Assembly: GCF_002917885.1 (NCBI RefSeq)
Contig: NZ_PQNY01000013.1
Coordinates: 22,485 to 86,484, forward strand
Length of the DNA stretch: 64,000 nt
From: Flavobacterium croceum DSM 17960
GTDB lineage: Bacteria; Bacteroidota; Bacteroidia; Flavobacteriales; Flavobacteriaceae
Direction: 5' to 3'
Part shown: piece by piece, positions 45,349 through 53,755 of the stretch
How positions within the stretch are numbered: position 1 is the stretch's first letter
Layout of the letters: each line of letters starts with the position of its first letter
Made by a program: the position numbers and the translations under genes
Notes under the pieces: generated by a model
What the model saw: only the letters and a program-made list of their open reading frames with translations
Database searches by the model: none
Told to the model about the DNA's origin: nothing

Positions 45349-45602
45349 TTGTTATTTTGTTCTGTCTAAATTACACTTTTTTCGTTTTGCTCTGATATGG
45401 ATTGTCAAAAAAATACTGAAATTTGTAGGTTGTAAGGTAAGTATCTAAAATGTCAGAAAATAAACATATAGTAAGCGCATTTTTTATAAAATAGTATCAA
45501 AATAACGTATACGAATTAGTTTTTATTTAAGACGTTAGTTTAGTCGTCAATTTTATGCAAAAATGTGTAAACTAGAAGTAATTTATACAAAATAGTAAAA
45601 AA

Positions 45603-45630
45603 CAAAAAACCCCGTAAATACGGGGTTTTT
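45603..45630. terminator. Terminator of the tRNA cluster (minus strand), symmetric
   Basis: Stem AAAACCCCGTA/TACGGGGTTTT with an AA loop, T runs on both strands. It lies 4 bp beyond the end of tRNA-Arg and ends the minus-strand tRNA transcript. It can also stop transcription from the left. Confidence 0.9.
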
Positions 45631-45634
45631 CGTG

Positions 45635-45708
45635 TGATCCAATCAGGATTCGAACCTGAGACCTACTGCTTAGAAGGCAGTTGCTCTATCCAGCTGAGCT
45701 ATTGGACC
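45635..45708 (-). tRNA. tRNA-Arg (anticodon TCT)
   Basis: A 74-nt cloverleaf on the minus strand. The acceptor GGTCCAA pairs with TTGGATC (one G-U). The anticodon arm is CTGCC-TTCTAAG-style with loop CTTCTAA, giving TCT. The T arm contains GGTTCGAATCC. The discriminator is A and CCA is not encoded, as usual in Bacteroidota. It reads AGA codons. It is last of three tRNAs on one transcript. Confidence 0.95.
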
Positions 45709-45729
45709 TTTACTTTTAAGGTAAAGGAT

Positions 45730-45748
45730 TACTGCTTAGAAGGCAGTT
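45730..45748 (-). repeat. Duplicated anticodon arm of tRNA-Arg
   Basis: The 19 bases TACTGCTTAGAAGGCAGTT occur here and again inside tRNA-Arg (45664-45682), covering its whole anticodon stem-loop. The copy lies 21 bp outside the tRNA gene, between tRNA-Arg and tRNA-Pro. The flanks do not form the rest of a tRNA, so this is a fragment. A CCTTTAC/GTAAAGG hairpin (45707-45727) sits between the two copies. Confidence 0.8.
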
Positions 45749-45764
45749 ACTTTTGTTTACATTG

Positions 45765-45839
45765 TCGGGGTGGCAGGATTCGAACCTGCGACCTCCTGGT
45801 CCCAAACCAGGCGCGATGACCGGGCTACGCTACACCCCG
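45765..45839 (-). tRNA. tRNA-Pro (anticodon TGG)
   Basis: A 75-nt cloverleaf on the minus strand. The acceptor CGGGGTG pairs with CACCCCG, as in bacterial tRNA-Pro. The anticodon arm CCTGG-TTTGGGA-CCAGG gives TGG. The T arm has GGTTCGAATCC. The discriminator is A and CCA is not encoded. It is second in the transcript. Confidence 0.96.
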
Positions 45840-45847
45840 AAAAAAAG

Positions 45848-45931
45848 CGGAGAGACAGGGACTCGAACCCTGGCATCGGTTACCCGATGACAGATTAGCA
45901 ATCTGCTCCGTTACCACTCCGGCACCTCTCC
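45848..45931 (-). tRNA. tRNA-Ser (anticodon GCT)
   Basis: An 84-nt class II tRNA on the minus strand with a long variable arm (CATCGGGTAACCGATG stem). The acceptor GGAGAGG pairs with the CTCTCC end, the discriminator is G, and the anticodon loop TTGCTAA gives GCT for AGC/AGU codons. CCA is not encoded. It is first in the transcript, behind a full -33/-7 promoter. Confidence 0.95.
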
Positions 45932-45975
45932 TAAATTTTACAATAAATTGTAGAACTTCTGCTTTTAAGCGGTTG

Positions 45976-46006
45976 CAAATGTAGAATAAGAAGTTAATAT
46001 TTACAA
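45976..46006 (-). promoter_or_regulatory. Promoter of the tRNA Ser-Pro-Arg cluster
   Basis: On the minus strand TTG (46006-46004), 20 bp, TACATTTG (45983-45976): a full match to the Bacteroidota promoter pattern, 44 bp before the 5' end of tRNA-Ser. The rest of the 267 bp gap up to the thiolase gene is AT-rich and holds a TAGTTTTG -7-like element (46150-46157) for the thiolase gene. Confidence 0.65.
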
Positions 46007-46198
46007 GTATTTTTACTCTTTTTTTATTGTTTTTTTTTAAAACAAATAGAACTGTATAATTATCAGTAAAATAGCAATAGATAAACAAATCTTTTGGCTT
46101 TCAAAAAATAATAAAAAGCTAGTTTTCTTTATAATTCTATTAAAAATAGTAGTTTTGTAGTTATCATTTAAAATAAAAACAAACAAAAGATTTAAAAT

Positions 46199-47377
46199 AT
46201 GAACAAAAAAGTAGTTATAGTATCTGCAGTTAGAACACCTATAGGAACTTTTATGGGTGGACTTTCTAGTGTTTCTGCTACCAAACTTGGTGCTGCAGCA
46301 ATTAAAGGAGCTTTAAATAAAATACAGTTAGACCCAACTTTAGTAGATGAAGTGCTTATGGGAAATGTAGTTCAAGCAGGCGAAGGGCAAGCTCCAGCAC
46401 GCCAGGCAGCTTTGTACGCTGGTTTACCCAATACAGTTGCGTGTACTACAGTAAATAAAGTATGTGCTTCGGGAATGAAAGCTATTATGCAAGGAGCTCA
46501 AGCTATTATGTGTGGTGATGCTGAAATTGTAGTTGCAGGTGGTATGGAAAATATGAGTCAAATTCCTCATTATGTACATTTAAGAAATGGCGTTAAATTT
46601 GGTCCAACATCTTTAATTGATGGTTTACAAAAAGACGGACTTACAGATGCTTATGATAATAATGCTATGGGGGTATGTGCAGATATGTGTGCTAAGGAAT
46701 ATAATATTTCTAGAGAAGATCAAGATAATTTTGCTATTCAATCATACAATCGCTCGGCTACGGCTTGGGAAAATGGCAATTTTGATGCTGAAATTGTACC
46801 TGTAGAAGTTCCTCAACGTAAAGGAGATCCTATAATTGTGGCTAAAGATGAAGAATATACTAATGTAAGATTAGATAAAATTCCTACTCTTAATGCTGTT
46901 TTTACCAAAGATGGAACAGTAACTGCCGCCAATGCTTCTACAATAAATGATGGGGCTGCAGCTTTGGTACTTATGAGCGAAGAAAAAGCATTGGAACTTA
47001 ATTTAAAACCATTAGCATACATAAAAAGTTATGCCGATGCAGCTCAAGAACCACAATGGTTTACAACAGCTCCAGCCAAAGCACTTCCAAAAGCTCTAGA
47101 CAAAGCAGGAATTACTATAGATGATGTTGATTATTTTGAGTTTAATGAAGCTTTCTCGGTAGTAGGCTTGGCAAACGCCAAAATTTTAGGTCTATCAAAT
47201 GATAAGGTGAATGTAAACGGAGGTGCTGTTTCATTAGGGCACCCACTTGGATGTTCTGGTGCCAGAATCGTAGTTACACTTATCAATGTGTTGCAACAAA
47301 ATAATGCAAAATTAGGAGCTGCTGCTATCTGTAATGGTGGTGGTGGTGCATCTGCAATTGTTATAGAAAGAGCTTAA
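46199..47377 (+). CDS. Acetyl-CoA C-acyltransferase (thiolase)
   Basis: A 392-residue thiolase. The acylated nucleophile is Cys89 in NKVCASGMKA. The active-site His348 lies in GHPLGCSGAR, and the general acid Cys378 in ICNGGGGAS. NEAFSV is present too. Biosynthetic (acetyl-CoA acetyltransferase) versus degradative (3-ketoacyl-CoA) use cannot be decided, since no beta-oxidation genes are adjacent; the length and N-terminus favour the acetoacetyl-CoA thiolase (AtoB/PhaA) type. It is followed 10 bp later by an NlpC/P60 gene on the same strand. Confidence 0.94.
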   Translation: MNKKVVIVSAVRTPIGTFMGGLSSVSATKLGAAAIKGALNKIQLDPTLVDEVLMGNVVQAGEGQAPARQAALYAGLPNTVACTTVNKVCASGMKAIMQGAQAIMCGDAEIVVAGGMENMSQIPHYVHLRNGVKFGPTSLIDGLQKDGLTDAYDNNAMGVCADMCAKEYNISREDQDNFAIQSYNRSATAWENGNFDAEIVPVEVPQRKGDPIIVAKDEEYTNVRLDKIPTLNAVFTKDGTVTAANASTINDGAAALVLMSEEKALELNLKPLAYIKSYADAAQEPQWFTTAPAKALPKALDKAGITIDDVDYFEFNEAFSVVGLANAKILGLSNDKVNVNGGAVSLGHPLGCSGARIVVTLINVLQQNNAKLGAAAICNGGGGASAIVIERA

Positions 47378-47387
47378 ATTAATATTG

Positions 47388-48149
47388 ATGTTTGCCATTT
47401 GTAATTTATCTATTGTTCCATTAAGAGCAGAACCTTCTGATAAAAGTGAAATTGTTTCTCAAGTTTTATTTGGAGAACATTTTCAAATTGTAGAAACATT
47501 AGAAAAATGGGTAAAAATCCATTTACATTATGACGACTATGAAGGTTGGATAGATAGTAAACAATATCAAGAAATTGCAAAAGAACAATTTGAATTATTA
47601 AGTAATCAGCCTATCATATTAAACGGAGATTTGGTTGAATATGTTGTAGATGCTCATCATAAAATGTTGCCTATTACACTAGGAGCTACGCTTAATTTTT
47701 TAAAGGATGAAACCATCAATACGAGTAAATTTGAGTTTGAAGGCTACAAAATTACGGGTATATTACCTAAGTCGCATTTAGTAACTACAGCGATGCAATA
47801 CTTAGAAGCTCCTTATTTATGGGGAGGAAAAACCCCTTTTGGTATTGATTGTTCTGGCTTTACACAAATGGTTTACAAACTCAATGGCTATAAACTTTTA
47901 AGAGATGCTTCGCAACAAGCTACACAAGGAGATGTGCTTAGTTTTATTGAAGAAAGCGAGCCTGGCGATTTAGCATTTTTTGATAATGAAGAAGGAAATA
48001 TTATTCATGTAGGCATAATTTTGGAAAATAATTACATTATACACGCTAGCGGAAAAGTAAGAATTGACAGGCTTGACCATTTAGGTATCTTTAATGTAGA
48101 TACCCATAGGCACACCCATAGATTGCGAGTTATAAAAAAGATAATTTAA
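47388..48149 (+). CDS. NlpC/P60 family (C40) cell wall hydrolase with SH3 domain
   Basis: A 253-residue protein. ATG 47388 is chosen over the TTG at 47385. The N-terminal half is SH3-like (IVPLRAEPSDKSEIVSQVLFGEHFQIVE, then GWIDSKQY). The C-terminal catalytic domain starts with AMQYLEAPYLWGGKTPFGIDCSGFTQMVY (catalytic Cys) and continues with GDLAFFDNEEGNIIHVGIIL (catalytic His) and IIHASGKVRID. No signal peptide is evident, which is common for these flavobacterial members and leaves export unclear. The domain cleaves gamma-D-Glu-diaminoacid links in peptidoglycan. Confidence 0.9.
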   Translation: MFAICNLSIVPLRAEPSDKSEIVSQVLFGEHFQIVETLEKWVKIHLHYDDYEGWIDSKQYQEIAKEQFELLSNQPIILNGDLVEYVVDAHHKMLPITLGATLNFLKDETINTSKFEFEGYKITGILPKSHLVTTAMQYLEAPYLWGGKTPFGIDCSGFTQMVYKLNGYKLLRDASQQATQGDVLSFIEESEPGDLAFFDNEEGNIIHVGIILENNYIIHASGKVRIDRLDHLGIFNVDTHRHTHRLRVIKKII

Positions 48150-48187
48150 AATTAATAGACTGTTTAATTTTCAACATCTAATGAAAT

Positions 48188-48214
48188 AAAAAGCCTCATT
48201 ATATGAGGCTTTTG
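48188..48214. terminator. Bidirectional terminator between convergent genes
   Basis: Stem AAAAGCCTCAT/ATGAGGCTTTT with a three-base loop, between the NlpC/P60 gene (plus) and the DinB gene (minus). A and T runs flank it on both sides, so it can serve both transcripts. Confidence 0.85.
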
Positions 48215-48216
48215 AT

Positions 48217-48735
48217 TTATAAATATCTTTCTTCAAATATTTTTTGATGGTGATTTTGATGTCCTATTATAACAAAACCCAATGCTCTTACAGATATATT
48301 ATTGTTTGATGCAATTCCAGAATACAGTAATTGCTCATTGGTAAATGATTTAAATAATAACAAACTAGAGTGTCTTACAGCCGAATATTCGGTAAGTAAC
48401 TCCATAATACTACGTTGGTTTGCGGTTGAGTTTAATACATAATAATCTTCATCAAAGCCTGATAAAACTGTAGCGTCATATCGAGCAAAACGAAGTGCTC
48501 TGTAGGCAAATATTCTTTCAGCGTCTATCAAATGCTGAATAATTTCTTTAATAGTCCACTTCCCTTCGGCATAGCGATAATCAAATTTATCCATGGGAAT
48601 ATCTTGTACAAATTTTATAAACCTATGTATCGAGATTTCTAATTCTTCTACTAAAGTATATTCATTAGAAACTGATGCAATATAATTAGCATAAAAATTT
48701 GAGTATTCATTGGGAATCAAGTCGTTTATTTTCAT
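48217..48735 (-). CDS. DinB family protein
   Basis: A 172-residue four-helix DinB-like protein. The metal-site His residues appear in WTIKEIIQHLIDAERIF (first) and in VIIGHQNHHQKIFEERYL at the C-terminus. Also typical are YRALRFARYDATVLSGFDEDYYV and ISVRALGF. Members are related to bacillithiol transferases and DNA-damage-induced proteins; the substrate here is unknown. It has its own short unit between a shared terminator and the Lrp terminator. Confidence 0.9.
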   Translation of the reverse strand: MKINDLIPNEYSNFYANYIASVSNEYTLVEELEISIHRFIKFVQDIPMDKFDYRYAEGKWTIKEIIQHLIDAERIFAYRALRFARYDATVLSGFDEDYYVLNSTANQRSIMELLTEYSAVRHSSLLLFKSFTNEQLLYSGIASNNNISVRALGFVIIGHQNHHQKIFEERYL

Positions 48736-48836
48736 AAATGTGAATAATTTTAGTTTTACATATTTCTATATAATATAATAGTTTATAATTGATTTCAATA
48801 GTTTAAATCAATAGTCAGAGTTTGAAATTTAAGGAT

Positions 48837-48872
48837 ATAAAAAACCTCAAGTATTTTTACTTGAGGTTTTGT
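48837..48872 (-). terminator. Terminator of the Lrp-type regulator gene
   Basis: A 13-bp stem AAAACCTCAAGTA/TACTTGAGGTTTT with a four-base loop. T runs follow on the minus strand, 18 bp beyond the regulator stop. Confidence 0.85.
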
Positions 48873-48887
48873 AAAGATTTTTTTCTA

Positions 48888-49370
48888 TTAAATATCTTTG
48901 AATATCGTGTGCATTAAACGTTTTTTATCGTTGATACTTTCTTCTAGCGATATCATAGTTTCAGTTCTGTAAACTCCGTCAATATCGTCAATCATAAAAA
49001 TAACATCTTTAGCATGTTTTGTATCTTTGGCTCTTATTTTACAAAAGATATTGAATTTTCCAGTAGTAACATGAGCCACTGTAACAAAAGGTATTTCGTT
49101 GATACGTTCTAAAACAAATTTGGTTTGAGAAGTATTATTTAAAAATACACCTACATAAGCAATAAAAGAATAGCCAAGTTTTTCATAATCAAGTGTTAAA
49201 GAAGATCCCATGATGATACCTGCATCTTCCATTTTTTTTACCCTTACATGAACAGTACCTGCAGATATCAATAATTTTTTTGCTATATCGGTAAAGGGTA
49301 CTCTAGTATTATCAATTAGCATATCCAAAATTTGATGATCTACTTCATCTAAACGAAACTTATTACTCAT
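48888..49370 (-). CDS. Lrp/AsnC family transcriptional regulator
   Basis: A 160-residue regulator. The N-terminal HTH is DEVDHQILDMLIDNTRVPFTDIAKKLLISAGTVHVRVKKMEDAGII. The C-terminal RAM (effector/oligomerisation) domain contains VTTGKFNIFCKIRAKD and IDDIDGVYRTETMISLEE. The family senses amino acids or other small ligands. Neighbours do not reveal its target. It is monocistronic, with a strong terminator. Confidence 0.93.
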   Translation of the reverse strand: MSNKFRLDEVDHQILDMLIDNTRVPFTDIAKKLLISAGTVHVRVKKMEDAGIIMGSSLTLDYEKLGYSFIAYVGVFLNNTSQTKFVLERINEIPFVTVAHVTTGKFNIFCKIRAKDTKHAKDVIFMIDDIDGVYRTETMISLEESINDKKRLMHTIFKDI

Positions 49371-49429
49371 GACTTGTATATTTTATATTTGTTTGCTGAT
49401 AAAAATTTTATAAATATATAAAAAATGTA

Positions 49430-50569
49430 TTATATTATTAAACCATTAACAAAAAAAGTTGATTTTCCTATCGAAAAATCGGCTTTTTCATCGATTATTG
49501 GTATATTTTTTAAATTGTCAGAATAGGTCATTTTGTGTGCATTATAAACTACATGACCGTATTTACCTTTTAATTCTCCAATATCAGAAATGTAGGCTTG
49601 TAATTCTACATTTTCATCAATTAACACTTCTTTGTATTGCACTGCAAAATTCGTAATTATTTCGTTATCATCATAATTTATTTTAACATTTTTATAAATA
49701 AAATCGAAAAAAACGACTTCATTTTGAGGAATATTCAAATATTGTTCCAAATCATTAGCAACTATATCGTTTTCGGGAAAATTCAATAAACCTTGTACAA
49801 GTGCTATAAAAACTATTTTTCTAGAAAATTCTCTATGGTAATCATTTTGATAATGTCCGGCTTCAAAAAGTATTGTGGGTATTTGCAAAGCAGTACAATA
49901 ATCACCAATACAATTGATATTAAATCCGTCGTCAAATCGACCTACTTGATTTGGAATATGCTTTTGTAATTCGGTATTCATTTGGTTTATAATAGCAATT
50001 GCCTTTAGGCGTGTATCATTATATTCTCTTGCCTCATTATACGATGGAGCCAAAAAAGATATGGTTGCGGGTTTGGGTTCGACACCTACCCCAAAAATTG
50101 TACGTTGATCGTGTAGGTTATAGCAATAATTTGGTTTAAATTTTAAAATAATTTCATTTAAAACTTTACTTTCTGGTTGCGATAGCTGTACAGAATCTCT
50201 GTTAAGGTCTACATTATTGGCATTTACTCTCGTATAATTTTTTGCACCATCTGGATTTACCATGGGTAAAAAACCAAAAGTAAAACGCGATAAAAGGTTT
50301 TGAGCACTTTGGTGATTGGAATGTAAATACTGTAAAAAATCGAATAACGCTTTGGTAGTTGTAGTTTCATTGCCATGCATTTGCGACCACATTAATATTT
50401 TGGTTTTTCCGCTTCCAACTTCAAGAAAATAAATAGGGTTATCACACACTGATTTTCCTACTATTTGAGTAGGATATTTTTGCAATAACGGATTAATATG
50501 ATCTAAATGAATGTATCGACCAAACAAACTATGTTCTTTAAAGTTTTTATGTAATGCTATATAATCCAT
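49430..50569 (-). CDS. M14 family zinc carboxypeptidase
   Basis: A 379-residue peptidase. The zinc ligands are in MHGNETT (HxxE), with the third His in NLHDQRTIFG. The catalytic Glu is in ILFEAGHYQNDYHREF. NPDGAKNYTRVNANNVDLNRD is the substrate-binding segment of the family. No signal peptide is seen, so it may be cytosolic. It is divergent from the spermidine-synthase-like gene (89 bp between starts). Confidence 0.88.
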   Translation of the reverse strand: MDYIALHKNFKEHSLFGRYIHLDHINPLLQKYPTQIVGKSVCDNPIYFLEVGSGKTKILMWSQMHGNETTTTKALFDFLQYLHSNHQSAQNLLSRFTFGFLPMVNPDGAKNYTRVNANNVDLNRDSVQLSQPESKVLNEIILKFKPNYCYNLHDQRTIFGVGVEPKPATISFLAPSYNEAREYNDTRLKAIAIINQMNTELQKHIPNQVGRFDDGFNINCIGDYCTALQIPTILFEAGHYQNDYHREFSRKIVFIALVQGLLNFPENDIVANDLEQYLNIPQNEVVFFDFIYKNVKINYDDNEIITNFAVQYKEVLIDENVELQAYISDIGELKGKYGHVVYNAHKMTYSDNLKNIPIIDEKADFSIGKSTFFVNGLII

Positions 50570-50658
50570 ATCTTTTTGTGAGAGAAATTTCTCTGTATTA
50601 TTTATTACTTTACTTTTGTGTAAATTTATTACATCTTATTTTATCTTACTATACATTT

Positions 50659-51321
50659 ATGATAAAGCAATTGCTAAGTTACATTTATCCCATTATTATA
50701 TCTAAAAAAAAATCTGTTGTAAACGGTACTCTAGAGGTTACTTGGAATAATGGCGAATTGGTTTTGGATAGCAAAAATACCAATTATTCTTATGGTAGCT
50801 TACAGCGTATTTTACGCAAAGGACTTAAATATATTGGTTATGATAGAATAAAAAGCTATAAGTCTGTATTGGTGCTAGGTGTTGCAGGAGGTAGTGTTAT
50901 TAAAACATTATTGAATGAAATTAAGTTTTCGGGAAAAATAACAGGTGTCGAAATAGATACAGAGGTTATTAATTTAGCCAATAAATATTTCAAAATTAAT
51001 GAATTACCTCAAGTTGAAATTGTAAACCAAGATGCATTTGAATTTATTTTAAAAACAACGACTACTTACGATTTAATTATTATTGATATTTTTCAAGATA
51101 CCAAAATGCCAAACTTTCTATTTGAAGAGTTTTTTATCAATAAAGTAAATAATCATTTAAATACCAATGGTTTTATTCTTTTCAATACGATGGTTATTTC
51201 TGAAGATGATAAATTAAGAAACCAAAAATATAAGAGTATGTTTGGTCATGATTATTCTATAAGAATGTATCCAAAAATTGAAGAGCACAACGAAATTTTT
51301 ACAATTAAAAAGTTGCGTTAG
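50659..51321 (+). CDS. Spermidine synthase-like methyltransferase-fold protein
   Basis: Start 50659 ([15 protein letters not shown]) is chosen; the open frame from 50554 runs through the promoter and the divergent gene's start. The 220-residue product has the Rossmann-fold core [15 protein letters not shown] (GxGxG) with [16 protein letters not shown] and the acidic LIIIDIFQD segment. This is the pattern of the spermine/spermidine synthase superfamily. The canonical synthase catalytic Asp context (DSSDP) is replaced by DIFQD, so it may be a methyltransferase or an aminopropyltransferase variant. A TACTTTTG -7 element lies at 50611-50618. Its end overlaps the convergent kdsB gene by 17 bp. Confidence 0.8.
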   Translation: MIKQLLSYIYPIIISKKKSVVNGTLEVTWNNGELVLDSKNTNYSYGSLQRILRKGLKYIGYDRIKSYKSVLVLGVAGGSVIKTLLNEIKFSGKITGVEIDTEVINLANKYFKINELPQVEIVNQDAFEFILKTTTTYDLIIIDIFQDTKMPNFLFEEFFINKVNNHLNTNGFILFNTMVISEDDKLRNQKYKSMFGHDYSIRMYPKIEEHNEIFTIKKLR

Positions 51322-52048
51322 TTTGTATAAATTTTCGTGCTTTTTCTAAATCTTCTAGCGTATCTATACCTATACCAACATGCTGTGTTTCAATCATTTT
51401 TATACGTTTTCCAAATTCTAAATAACGAAGTTGTTCTAGTTTTTCAGATGCTTCTAGAGATTTCATTGGCAACCTTGAAAAATCCAATAAAGCTTGTTTT
51501 CTAAAAGCATAAATGCCTATGTGCTGAAAATAGCGTACTCCAACATTGGTTTCACGCGGATAAGGAATAACAGATCTTGAAAAATAGAGTGCAAAATTGT
51601 TTTGATCTACAACTACTTTTACATGGTTTGGATTTTCAATATCGTTTTGGCTGGTAATTTCTCGCATTAAAGATGCCAAGTCTATTTGATTTGTAACATC
51701 ATTTTTAAAAGTATTTATAAGTTCTACGAGAGGAGCTTTATTAATAAAAGGTTCGTCTCCTTGAATATTTACAACAATATCTACATCGATATTTTCTATA
51801 GCCTCTGCAATACGATCGCTGCCACTTTCATGTTGCTTTTGGCTCATAATGGCTTTTCCTTTTCTAGATAGTATTTCGTTTAATATTAGCTCCGAATCTG
51901 TAACGACAAACACATCGTCAAACAAATTACTTGCAACAGCAGCTTCATAGGTTCTCGTTATCACAGGTTTTCCATGTAAGTCTTGCATTAGTTTTGCAGG
52001 TAGGCGGGTAGAGGCGTAACGAGCAGGGATAACAGCAATTATTTTCAT
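51305..52048 (-). CDS. kdsB: 3-deoxy-manno-octulosonate cytidylyltransferase
   Basis: A 247-residue nucleotidyltransferase. The N-terminal signature [15 protein letters not shown] binds CTP. Further motifs are [11 protein letters not shown] (metal Asp), [11 protein letters not shown] and HIGIYAFRK. It activates KDO as CMP-KDO for lipopolysaccharide synthesis. A KdsC-like phosphatase gene lies at 28167. The 3' end overlaps the convergent methyltransferase-like gene by 17 bp. Confidence 0.95.
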   Translation of the reverse strand: MKIIAVIPARYASTRLPAKLMQDLHGKPVITRTYEAAVASNLFDDVFVVTDSELILNEILSRKGKAIMSQKQHESGSDRIAEAIENIDVDIVVNIQGDEPFINKAPLVELINTFKNDVTNQIDLASLMREITSQNDIENPNHVKVVVDQNNFALYFSRSVIPYPRETNVGVRYFQHIGIYAFRKQALLDFSRLPMKSLEASEKLEQLRYLEFGKRIKMIETQHVGIGIDTLEDLEKARKFIQTNATF

Positions 52049-52068
52049 GATTTTTTTTCAAAAATATA

Positions 52069-52107
52069 AAAAAAAACTGTAGTAAATTTTAATGACTACA
52101 GTTTTGA
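52069..52107 (-). terminator. Terminator after the PAS protein gene
   Basis: Stem AAAACTGTAGT/ACTACAGTTTT with an 11-base loop; on the minus strand a long T run follows. It lies 26 bp beyond the PAS gene stop and directly upstream of kdsB. Confidence 0.85.
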
Positions 52108-52132
52108 TGTTTAAAATAATTTATAAATTTAA

Positions 52133-52735
52133 TTATGAAAAGAAACGGGCAAAGAATCCTTTTTTCTCTTTTACTGGGTTGGTAGATTTATGGTATTCAG
52201 ACATAATATCTTGAATGTACTCTATGTATGTTTTTTTCTTTTCTTCAAGAAAACCTTTTAAATATTTTTCGCTTGCATCAACACCACTTACGGTTTCTAT
52301 TTGTAAAAGTCTTTTGTACAAAGGTTCTATATATTTTGTTACAACTTCGGCAGGAACTGCTTTTCTTCTACTAAAATAATTTAAAATTTTACCATTTTCA
52401 TCTTTAGCAACTTCAAAATCGGTAATTACCCAATAGTATCTTCCTGATTTTGCCATATTTTTTACAATACCATGAAAATTGTTTCCTTTTTTCAATTCAT
52501 CCCATAAGTGTTTAAATATTACTTTAGGCATATCGGGATGACGAATAATATTATGAGGTTGTGACATAAGCTCATAATCTTCATAACCACATACATCAAT
52601 AAATACTTCATTTGCATATTCTATCCTTCCAAGAGGGTCAGTTTTACTCATAATAGTTTGAGTTTTATCCCAAGACACCTCTTTATCTATTGGTACTGGT
52701 CTTTGCAATTCGAATTTTGGATGATTTTCACTCAT
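52133..52735 (-). CDS. Stand-alone PAS domain protein A
   Basis: A 200-residue soluble protein. A PAS domain spans about 25-125 with DPLGRIEYANEVFIDVCGYEDYELMSQPHNIIRHPDMP, the segment found in aerotaxis receptor Aer-like PAS domains. It continues with NFHGIVKNMAKSGRYYWVITDFEV. After it comes a helical tail (IEPLYKRLLQIETVSGVDASEKYLKGFLEEKKKTYIEYIQDIM) and a C-terminal KGFFARFFS. No kinase, HAMP, methyl-accepting or DNA-binding output domain is present. It is the downstream member of a tandem pair with 52827-53432. Confidence 0.88.
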   Translation of the reverse strand: MSENHPKFELQRPVPIDKEVSWDKTQTIMSKTDPLGRIEYANEVFIDVCGYEDYELMSQPHNIIRHPDMPKVIFKHLWDELKKGNNFHGIVKNMAKSGRYYWVITDFEVAKDENGKILNYFSRRKAVPAEVVTKYIEPLYKRLLQIETVSGVDASEKYLKGFLEEKKKTYIEYIQDIMSEYHKSTNPVKEKKGFFARFFS

Positions 52736-52826
52736 AACTTATGTATTTAATTTTACCTTAATGTTACATTAAAGTAATAATGGTTAATAAATCAGCCTAA
52801 AATGAATATCAATTTTATAAATTCAA

Positions 52827-53432
52827 TTACGAAAAAAATCTAGCAAAAAAACTTTTTTTGTTTTTTGAATCAGAGTTAGACATTTTAGTGTAAGAAGAAA
52901 CTATATCTTGAACAAAATCAATATAAGATTTATTTTTTTCTTCTAGATAACCTTTTAAATATTTTTCACTCGCATCAATACCGCTTACAGTTTCTATTTG
53001 CAAAAGTCTTTTGTACAAAGGCTCTATATATTTTGAAATTACTTCTTCTGGTACAGATTTTCTTCTTCCAATATAATTTAAAATTTTACCATGATCATCT
53101 TTAATCACCTCAAAATCGGTAATTACCCAATAATATCTACCTGATTTTGCCATGTTTTTAACTATAGCATGAAAATTATTACCTTTTTTAAGCTCATCCC
53201 AAAGACATTTAAAGATTACTTTAGGCATATCTGGATGACGAATAATGTTGTGTGGTTGTGAAATCAATTCATAGTCTTCATAACCAGAAACATCAATAAA
53301 TGCCTCATTAGCATATTCTATTCTTCCTAATGCGTCTGCTTTACTCATTATAACTAATGATTTATTCCAAGACACTTCTTTATCTACAGGTACTGGTCTT
53401 TGGATTTCGAATTTAGGATGATTTTGACTCAT
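52827..53432 (-). CDS. Stand-alone PAS domain protein B
   Basis: A 201-residue paralogue of the next gene, with the same layout: HPKFEIQRPVPVDKEVSW at the start, PAS core with GRIEYANEAFIDVSGYEDYELISQPHNIIRHPDMP, tail helices and a C-terminal SFFARFFS. Core Cys in the A copy (DVCGY) is Ser here (DVSGY). The two genes are separated by 91 bp without a terminator and arise from a tandem duplication. The PAS core resembles the Aer FAD-binding type, but flavin binding cannot be read directly. There is a full promoter upstream on the minus strand. Confidence 0.88.
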   Translation of the reverse strand: MSQNHPKFEIQRPVPVDKEVSWNKSLVIMSKADALGRIEYANEAFIDVSGYEDYELISQPHNIIRHPDMPKVIFKCLWDELKKGNNFHAIVKNMAKSGRYYWVITDFEVIKDDHGKILNYIGRRKSVPEEVISKYIEPLYKRLLQIETVSGIDASEKYLKGYLEEKNKSYIDFVQDIVSSYTKMSNSDSKNKKSFFARFFS

Positions 53433-53755
53433 AATTTTGGGTTTTATTTTTCAAATTTAATATTAATAAGCGATTTACACAATTTAAATCCCTTTTTTTG
53501 GTTTTATTTTTATTTGATTTCGTAATTTTTAAATATATTTCAGTTTTTTATAGTAAATTAATTTTAAATGGTAAAAATTTAACTTTTAAATTTTATTTAT
53601 TTTAAAATGAATAATAACTATTTAGTAAGAAAAATATTATATTTTAAAAAAATAGTTACATTTTAGCGACTAATTTTGTATTTTAATTCGCTGTTTTACT
53701 CGTATAAAATAGTCTTTTTTATCCAAAATTAATTTGTAAGTTTGATAAAAAAAGA
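53433..53755. other. AT-rich divergent promoter region
   Basis: 323 bp without a gene between the divergent PAS and DUF4126 genes. It holds the minus-strand promoter of the PAS pair (53452-53482) and two plus-strand -7-like elements, TAATTTTG (53671-53678) and TAAGTTTG (53737-53744). The latter ends 11 bp before the DUF4126 start. The middle is extremely AT-rich and I see no RNA gene or repeat in it. Confidence 0.55.
53452..53482 (-). promoter_or_regulatory. Promoter of the PAS gene pair
   Basis: On the minus strand TTG (53482-53480), 20 bp, TAAATTTG (53459-53452): full match to the Bacteroidota pattern, 19 bp before the start of PAS protein B. Confidence 0.6.

Noticed and set aside
45349..45602. 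Possible attachment site or direct repeats flanking the restriction-modification genes
   Set aside because: I compared the ends near 42880-42960 and 45350-45400 and found no convincing direct repeat; the stretch shows no gene and no clear TAnnTTTG promoter.
45634..45819. 61-codon plus-strand frame across the tRNA cluster
   Set aside because: It is the reverse complement of tRNA-Arg and tRNA-Pro, whose cloverleafs explain the sequence.
45825..46088. 87-codon minus-strand frame over tRNA-Ser and its promoter
   Set aside because: It overlaps the tRNA gene and its -33/-7 promoter and has no protein-like composition.
50554..50658. Upstream start for the spermidine synthase-like gene
   Set aside because: The extension overlaps the divergent M14 gene start and a TACTTTTG element; the conserved part begins after 50659.
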